NCBI GenBank assembly: GCA_001897075.1
Contig: MKRZ01000091.1
Location: forward strand, 8,795 to 46,126
Direction: 5' to 3'
Source of the DNA: Mesorhizobium sp. 61-13
GTDB taxonomy: Bacteria; Pseudomonadota; Alphaproteobacteria; Rhizobiales; Rhizobiaceae
DNA: 37,332 bases
Shown: one piece after another, positions 32,308 through 37,332 of the stretch
Layout: each line of letters begins with the position of its first letter
Position numbering within the stretch: position 1 is the stretch's first letter
The notes under the pieces: model-generated
Database searches by the model: none
Told to the model about the DNA's origin: nothing
The model's input: only the letters and a program-made list of their open reading frames with translations
Translations under genes and position numbers: made by a program

Positions 32308-33780
32308 ATGACCGTCATGACCAAACCTGAACAGTCGAAAGCCCGCGCCGTCGTGACCGCTCCTGGCCTGTCGCCCGAAACCACTCCAAGGCCGAACCTG
32401 ATCAGCGTCGAACAGGCCAAGGCAATGGACGTGGCTCGCATCACCGACCTGTTCAAGGCGCATATCAATCCCGGCCAACTCCATTTCATGAAGCTGCTCG
32501 GCTTTCACAAGATCAAGATCGAGCGTGCGGAAGGCATGTTCTACATCGACCAGAACGGCCGCAAGATCCTCGATTTCTTCGGCGGCTTCGGATCGCTGGC
32601 ATTCGGCCACAACCATCCGCGCATCCTGGAGGTGCGCCGCAGGTTCCAGGAAGAGAAGCGGCAGGAAATCGCCATCGCCTTCATGTCGCAATATGCGGCG
32701 GCACTGGCGCATAACATCGCCGCGTGTTCTCCGGGCGACCTCGATATGGTGTTCCTCGGCTCGTCCGGTTCGGAGGCGATGGAAGCTGCGGTGAAGCTTG
32801 CCGAGCGCGCGGCCGGACCTAAGCGGCCGAAGATCGTCTACGCGGAGAATTCCTTCCACGGCAAGACCAAGGGTGTTTTGACCATCACCGACGGCCAGCT
32901 CTACCGTGGCGATTTCAAGCTGGTGGACAACACTGTGCGCGTTCCCTTCGGCGATATCGATGCGGTCGAGCGCCTGTTCCGCGCCGACCCGGAGATCGGC
33001 GCGATCGTGCTGGAGACAATCCAGGGCGGCGGCGGCATCATCCAGGCGCCCGCCGAATACTGGCAGAAGCTGCGCGCGCTGTGCGATCAGTACGGTGTGC
33101 TTTGGGTGGCGGACGAGGTGCAGTGCGGCTACGGCCGTTCGGGACGCTTTTACGCCTTTGAACATTATGGCGTGGTGCCGGACATCACGGCTCTTGCCAA
33201 GTCGCTGGGCGCAGGCAAGGCGGCGGTCGGCGCGATGATCGCCAAACGCGACGTCTACATGAAGGCCTATGGCACGCCGAAGACGGCGATGATCCATGCG
33301 CAGGCGACATTCGGCGGCATGGGCGAAGCCTGCGTTACGGCGATCGAAGGGCTCAATGTGCTGTACGATGAGGGTTTGATCGACAACGCCGCCGACACCG
33401 GCGCCTACCTGCTCGAGCGATTGAAAGCGGTGCAGGCGAAGCATCCCAAGATCATCAAGGACGTTCGCGGCAAGGGGTTCATGGTGGGCCTCGAGTTCCA
33501 CGACTTCTCGCAGACGCTGCCCATGGTGCTACGGCCTATCGTGAGCGTGCTGGACGAGAAGCTCAAAGGCTCTCTTTCAGGCTTTGTCGGCGCGCTGCTG
33601 CTTCGCGACTACGACGTGCTGGTTGCCTTCACCGAATACAACCGCAACGTCATCCGGCTGGAGCCGCCGCTGATTTGCCAGCGCGAACATGTCGACCGCT
33701 TCATCGATGCGTTGGATGGCCTGCTGTCGCGCGGCATCATCGCGATCGTGAAAGATTTCGTGAAAAGCCAGGTGAAGTAA
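32308..33780 (+). CDS. Class III PLP aminotransferase
   Basis: A 490-residue ornithine/acetylornithine-type aminotransferase. It has GRKILDFFGGFGSLAFGHNHP for substrate binding, GSSGSEAMEAAVKLA for cofactor phosphate, DEVQCGYGRSG with the Asp for the pyridine nitrogen, and the Schiff-base lysine K298 in ITALAKSLGAGK. About 60 residues precede the domain. A long C-terminal segment follows. Known relatives include an aminotransferase acting on ribosylhopane-derived aldehydes (HpnO), but no hopanoid genes are nearby. Given the keto-pentose pathway upstream, it might make an amino sugar. AGGAG at 32297-32301 supports ATG 32308. Confidence 0.8.
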   Translation: MTVMTKPEQSKARAVVTAPGLSPETTPRPNLISVEQAKAMDVARITDLFKAHINPGQLHFMKLLGFHKIKIERAEGMFYIDQNGRKILDFFGGFGSLAFGHNHPRILEVRRRFQEEKRQEIAIAFMSQYAAALAHNIAACSPGDLDMVFLGSSGSEAMEAAVKLAERAAGPKRPKIVYAENSFHGKTKGVLTITDGQLYRGDFKLVDNTVRVPFGDIDAVERLFRADPEIGAIVLETIQGGGGIIQAPAEYWQKLRALCDQYGVLWVADEVQCGYGRSGRFYAFEHYGVVPDITALAKSLGAGKAAVGAMIAKRDVYMKAYGTPKTAMIHAQATFGGMGEACVTAIEGLNVLYDEGLIDNAADTGAYLLERLKAVQAKHPKIIKDVRGKGFMVGLEFHDFSQTLPMVLRPIVSVLDEKLKGSLSGFVGALLLRDYDVLVAFTEYNRNVIRLEPPLICQREHVDRFIDALDGLLSRGIIAIVKDFVKSQVK

Positions 33781-33811
33781 TGTCAGTGCATGACCACTTG
33801 GAGGCGCGGTG

Positions 33812-35002
33812 ATGAGCGGCCTTCAGGGCACAGCCGTTGGCTGGGCGATGCGCACCGGTGCAGCCGATGCGCTGGCGCGGGCAGGAACCAAACGCAGTCT
33901 GCTCGACAAGCTTGCGGCTGCGGCTTTCATCGCCGTGTTCGTGGTGGTGTCGATCTATAGCTGGGTCCGTCCCGACTACAATTGGGACATGGTCGCCTAT
34001 GTGGCGACCGCGCTGGAAAACCGCACGGAAAGCCCCGAACAACTCCATGCCGAGACATGGGCTGCGATCAGCGAAGGCGCGCGCGAGGCGCAACTCTACA
34101 ATCTTCAGTACGGCAATCCGTACAACCGGCACCAATGGGAAAACCCGGCCGACTTTGAATCGCAGCTTTCCATGTTCCGCGTGAAAGTTGGCTACATCTG
34201 GCTGATGCGGGCGCTGGAGCCCATCACGGGCATCGCGTCTGGAGCGATCCTGCTGTCGATCATTCCGGCGCTTGGATTTGCCGGCCTATGCCTGTGGTGG
34301 CTCGGCCGCGAGCAGGCGTTGCAAGGGGCGATCATCCTGGCGCCGCTGCTGATACTGGCCGACGTTTTCCATATGATGACGGCGGCGACGCCGGACATGC
34401 TTCTGGCAGTCGTTTCCATGGCCGCGTTGTACCTTTTGGCCAAGCAGCGTGACGTGACGGCCTGCTTGTTGCTGTTCCTGTCGATACTCGTACGACCGGA
34501 CAACATCATCCTGATCTTTGCTCTGCTTTTGACCGCGATCCTGTTCGGCTGGCGGCTGTTGCCGATTGCCGTGACGTTCGTGGCATCGTTTGCCGCATGT
34601 ATTTTGATTTCTCGCTACGGCGGGCATCCGGGCTGGTGGGCGCACTTCTATTTTTCTTGCGTGGAAATCCAGAATTCGATGACGGGTTTCCATCCAGATT
34701 TCTCTATTGTCGACTTCGCCAAGGGTTATGCGCGCGGTGCCGCGGTGGCATTGCTCGACAATGACTGGCCACCGTTGATGGTGGCGATGCTGGCGGGATG
34801 GGCGCTGCTTTGGCGCGTTGGCAGGGCAGGGACCCCGCGCGAAACGGCGCTAATGTTTGCGCTGACTATTGGCCTGCTTGGGAAATTCGCCAGTTTTCCG
34901 TTGCCTGACGACCGCTTCTACTTTGTTTTCACGGCAGGCATGGCGATGCTGCTCGTGGTGATGTGGAAACCGCGTTTCGACTTCGCGCCGAAGGAAAATT
35001 GA
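33812..35002 (+). CDS. Multi-spanning membrane protein, GT-C glycosyltransferase-like
   Basis: A 396-residue protein with about ten hydrophobic helices. After the first helix (about 34-52), the first periplasmic loop contains acidic residues D55 and D59 (PDYNWDM), as in GT-C enzymes that use lipid-phosphate sugars (ArnT, Emb/Aft). A large extracytoplasmic stretch follows (about 60-120). No specific family is recognised. By position it is the best candidate for the enzyme that moves the lipid-linked pentose to its acceptor. ATG 33812 is chosen over GTG 33809 because GGAGG at 33800-33804 is 7 nt away. Confidence 0.6.
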   Translation: MSGLQGTAVGWAMRTGAADALARAGTKRSLLDKLAAAAFIAVFVVVSIYSWVRPDYNWDMVAYVATALENRTESPEQLHAETWAAISEGAREAQLYNLQYGNPYNRHQWENPADFESQLSMFRVKVGYIWLMRALEPITGIASGAILLSIIPALGFAGLCLWWLGREQALQGAIILAPLLILADVFHMMTAATPDMLLAVVSMAALYLLAKQRDVTACLLLFLSILVRPDNIILIFALLLTAILFGWRLLPIAVTFVASFAACILISRYGGHPGWWAHFYFSCVEIQNSMTGFHPDFSIVDFAKGYARGAAVALLDNDWPPLMVAMLAGWALLWRVGRAGTPRETALMFALTIGLLGKFASFPLPDDRFYFVFTAGMAMLLVVMWKPRFDFAPKEN

Positions 35003-35004
35003 TT

Positions 35005-35775
35005 ATGGACGGTAGCGAAGCGTCGGTATTTCTGGAGTTCGTTCGAGTCGTGCTGGCCTTCGGCCTCCCGGTCGGCATTCTTGACCGTGGAGCGGCGCTT
35101 AGAGGAACCAAGTTCCTTGCCCAGGCTGCCTTGAAGGCGCGCTTGGGGCGAGGGCGCCCTTTCCAGATGGTCAATGTCGGCGCTTGCGACGGCGCGTTGT
35201 TCGACGATGTCACGCCCTGGCTGCATCGCATCGCCAATTCGCGCGCGCTTCTGGTCGAGCCGATCCCGTACAACCAGAAGCGCCTGCGCGCCAACTATCC
35301 CGACGCGGAGCGATTCATCATCGAGCCGGTCGCCGTCACCCGTTCAAAGGGGACGATCAAGGTCAAGACGTTCGACGCCGCCGCACTTGAAGCGGGCACG
35401 CTTCCGATCGAATTCATCGGCTGTTCCTCCACCACCGACACGAACCTGATGTCCGGCAAGAACGCTTGGGGCGAAGCGGATGACAATTTTGCGAAGTTCG
35501 CGCCCTATTTGAAGGACATCGAGGTTGCCTCCGAGCCTTTGCAAGCGCTGCTGGATCGCAATGGCGTCACCTATATCGATGCTTTCCTCGTAGACTGCGA
35601 AGGCGCGGACTGGACGGTCTTCGATCAGCTCGACCTCGAACGCTACCGGCCTGGGCTCATCAAGGTCGAAGTAGGTGCCTTGCCCGCGGCCGAAATCGGC
35701 GAGGTCGTGGTCAAGCTGAAAACGGCCGGCTACAGCGTCGGCATCTATGCGGAAGACGTCTGGGCGTTTGCCTGA
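35005..35775 (+). CDS. FkbM-type SAM-dependent methyltransferase
   Basis: A 256-residue protein with the FkbM signature: the SAM motif VNVGACDG (56-63), LLVEPIPYNQKRLRANYPD (82-100), and IDAFLVDCEGADWTVFDQLDLERYRPGLIKVEV. FkbM proteins O-methylate sugars and macrolides. In this cluster it would cap a hydroxyl of the transferred sugar. ATG 35005 is chosen (AAGGA at 34991-34995). ATG 34963 would overlap the membrane protein gene by 40 nt. It is the last gene of the plus-strand cluster. No obvious terminator follows. Confidence 0.75.
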   Translation: MDGSEASVFLEFVRVVLAFGLPVGILDRGAALRGTKFLAQAALKARLGRGRPFQMVNVGACDGALFDDVTPWLHRIANSRALLVEPIPYNQKRLRANYPDAERFIIEPVAVTRSKGTIKVKTFDAAALEAGTLPIEFIGCSSTTDTNLMSGKNAWGEADDNFAKFAPYLKDIEVASEPLQALLDRNGVTYIDAFLVDCEGADWTVFDQLDLERYRPGLIKVEVGALPAAEIGEVVVKLKTAGYSVGIYAEDVWAFA

Positions 35776-35866
35776 AGCCCCATAAATCGCCCGAGCATGA
35801 CCGACTTGATCGTACTGGTCGCGGGGCATGTGCGCCGTGTCGCAAACAGGCTGTAATCGGACCTAA

Positions 35867-35885
35867 CTGCTCTATAGTCTGCCCG
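35867..35885 (+). promoter_or_regulatory. Promoter block of the third DMGDH-like gene (shared 19-bp element)
   Basis: CTGCTCTATAGTCTGCCCG carries a CTATAG(T) -10-like hexamer 26 nt before the ATG at 35912. It is identical over 19 bp to the block upstream of soxB (24642-24624, minus strand). Confidence 0.6.
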
Positions 35886-35911
35886 AAATTCAGATTTCGG
35901 AGTCACAGGCA

Positions 35912-37332
35912 ATGGCAGGGTTTCCTGAAAAGGCGAAGGTCGTCATCATCGGGCTGGGCGGTATCGTCGGGGCCTCGATCGCTCATCACCTGATCGAGCG
36001 CGGATGGGACGATATCGTCGGTATCGACAAGTCCGGCATCCCGACCGACATCGGTTCGACCGCGCACGCCTCCGACTTCTGCTACATGACCAGCCACGAT
36101 TTCCTGTCATGCTGGACATCGCTCTATTCCATCGATTTCTACGAGAAGATGGGCCACTACGCGCGCATCGGCGGCCTTGAGGTCGCACGTGTCGGCGATG
36201 ACGCCCGCATGGAAGAAATCAAACGCAAGGTGACGTCCGGCAAGGCGTTCGGTACGCGCGCCCGCATGATCGAGCCAGCCGAGATCAAGGAAAAGTTCCC
36301 TCTGATCGAGGAAAGCATGGTGCAGGGCGGCATGTGGGACCCGGATGCCGGGCTTGTCATTCCGCGCTCGCAGACCGTGGCGGGCAAGCTTGTCGATCAG
36401 GCGGTTGCGGCGGGTAAATTGCAGGCCTTTGCCAATACGCCCGCCAAGTCGCTCGTTATCGAGAACGGCCGCATCAAGGGTGTGGTTACCGACCGCGGCA
36501 CGATCATGGCCGACTACGTGGTGGTGTGCGCCGGTATTTGGGGTCGCCTGATCGCGGAGATGGCAGGTGAGGATCTGCCGGTCATGCCGGTCGACCATCC
36601 GCTGACTTTCTTCGGCCCCTACAATGAGTTCGCCGGCACCGGCAAGGAGATAGGCTGGCCGCTGATGCGCGACCAGGGCAATTCGGCCTACATGCGCGAC
36701 ACAGGCGATCCGAAGACTGCTGAAGGCGGTCAGATCGAATGGGGGTACTACGAGGAAACCAATCCGCGCCTGTGTCATCCGCGCGACCTTCTGGAAAAGG
36801 ACCAGGCGCGTTTGTCTCCGTCACAGCGCGATCTGGACATGGAACAGATCATCGCGCCGCTTGAGCGCGCGATGGAACTGACGCCTATCCTGGGCGAACT
36901 TGGCTACAATGAAAGCCATTCCTTCAATGGCTTGCTGCAGGTGACCGCCGATGGTGGCCCATCGATAGGTGAAAGCCAGAAGGTGCGCGGCCTGTGGTAT
37001 GCGGTGGCGATCTGGGTCAAGGACGGGCCGGGCTTCGGCAAGCTGGTCGCCGACTGGATGACCGACGGTCGCACGGAGATCGATCACGCGAAAATCGACT
37101 ATGCGCGTTTCTCACCGCATCAGTTGAACGAGAGCTTCATCGAAGGCCGGTGCGGCGAGGCCGCGCAGAAGATCTACAATCCGGCGGTCCATCCGCGCGA
37201 ACCTTACGCGACCGGCCGCAACGTGCGCCATTCGCCGTTCTACGAGCGCGAGAAGGAACTCGGCGGTTATTTCATGGAACTCGGCGGTTGGGAGCGTGCA
37301 CACGGCTACGCCGCCAACGAGCATCTCTTGGA
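35912..37332 (+). CDS. Dimethylglycine/sarcosine dehydrogenase-like flavoprotein (copy 3), cut by window end
   Basis: The first 473 residues of a DAO-type FAD protein. The reading frame is open to the window end, and the usual GcvT domain would begin just beyond. The N-terminal motif is GLGGIVG (14-20), which reads GxGxxxG instead of the GxGxxG of the other two copies. The His-containing stretch is STAHASD (His52) where the others have TWHAAG. The end of the visible part (KELGGYFMELGGWERAHGY) matches the domain junction of copies 1 and 2. GGAG at 35899-35902 supports ATG 35912. It shares its promoter block with soxB, so it probably works in the same demethylation network. Confidence 0.78.
   Translation, partial: MAGFPEKAKVVIIGLGGIVGASIAHHLIERGWDDIVGIDKSGIPTDIGSTAHASDFCYMTSHDFLSCWTSLYSIDFYEKMGHYARIGGLEVARVGDDARMEEIKRKVTSGKAFGTRARMIEPAEIKEKFPLIEESMVQGGMWDPDAGLVIPRSQTVAGKLVDQAVAAGKLQAFANTPAKSLVIENGRIKGVVTDRGTIMADYVVVCAGIWGRLIAEMAGEDLPVMPVDHPLTFFGPYNEFAGTGKEIGWPLMRDQGNSAYMRDTGDPKTAEGGQIEWGYYEETNPRLCHPRDLLEKDQARLSPSQRDLDMEQIIAPLERAMELTPILGELGYNESHSFNGLLQVTADGGPSIGESQKVRGLWYAVAIWVKDGPGFGKLVADWMTDGRTEIDHAKIDYARFSPHQLNESFIEGRCGEAAQKIYNPAVHPREPYATGRNVRHSPFYEREKELGGYFMELGGWERAHGYAANEHLL

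Noticed and set aside
31072..33501. 809-residue minus-strand open frame opposite the SDR and aminotransferase genes
   Set aside because: Antisense to two strongly supported enzymes with conserved active-site motifs. The translation shows no domain and is His/Arg-rich.
32308..33780. Assignment of the class III aminotransferase as HpnO of hopanoid synthesis
   Set aside because: The general family fits, but no squalene-hopene cyclase or other hpn genes are in the window, so the specific name is not supported.
35776..35866. Terminator after the FkbM gene
   Set aside because: No GC-rich stem with a T-tract was found. Transcription could read into the third DMGDH-like gene, which has its own promoter block.

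Overview
The window looks like chromosomal DNA of an alphaproteobacterium of the Rhizobiales, most like the Phyllobacteriaceae/Mesorhizobium group. This rests on the G+C-rich coding bias, the aerobic-type cobalamin genes (CobU/P, CobO, CobD, CobC), a heterotetrameric soxBDAG operon, several GcvT-fused dimethylglycine-dehydrogenase-like flavoproteins, and a Wzz-like polysaccharide protein. No rRNA, tRNA, CRISPR array, insertion sequence, integrase or phage gene was seen. Nearly all the DNA is coding and many neighbours overlap by ATGA.

Layout. (1) 1-3774: a Wzz/GumC-type chain-length protein, an MgtE magnesium channel and a MerR regulator. (2) 3781-7852: a coupled pair on the minus strand (DUF1624/HGSNAT-like membrane acyltransferase, then an isoprenylcysteine-methyltransferase-like protein), an MFS transporter, and a GbcA/Stc2-like Rieske oxygenase. 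(3) 8021-11683: cobalamin genes cobU and cobO, then cobD divergent from cobC with start codons sharing one CATG, and a tyrosine-phosphatase-like gene coupled to cobC. (4) 11692-24583, all minus strand: soxB-soxD-soxA-soxG ending in a hairpin terminator, then an XRE-cupin regulator with a perfect palindrome at its promoter, two DMGDH/GcvT-like flavoproteins flanking an aminotransferase, and a creatininase-family hydrolase. Together with the Rieske oxygenase and a third DMGDH-like gene at the right edge, this suggests stepwise oxidative N-demethylation of betaine or other methylated amines, passing C1 units to tetrahydrofolate. (5) 24792-27690: a large MscS-type channel and a small secreted protein.

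(6) 27909-35775, plus strand: the most unusual region. It encodes a HAD phosphatase fused to a UbiA-type phosphoribosyltransferase with the DPPR-synthase signature, a clear DprE1-like FAD oxidase, a four-helix SMR/ArnE-F-like protein, an extended SDR, a class III aminotransferase, a multi-spanning GT-C-like membrane protein, and an FkbM methyltransferase. The first two reproduce the mycobacterial route to decaprenyl-phosphoryl-2-keto-pentose. The rest could finish, flip, transfer and methylate a lipid-linked D-arabinose or an aminopentose, so the cluster may make an uncharacterised pentose-modified envelope glycan.

(7) 35867-37332: a third DMGDH/GcvT-like gene, cut by the window end. The 19 bp around its putative -10 element are identical to the block upstream of soxB 11 kb away, which suggests shared transcription control.
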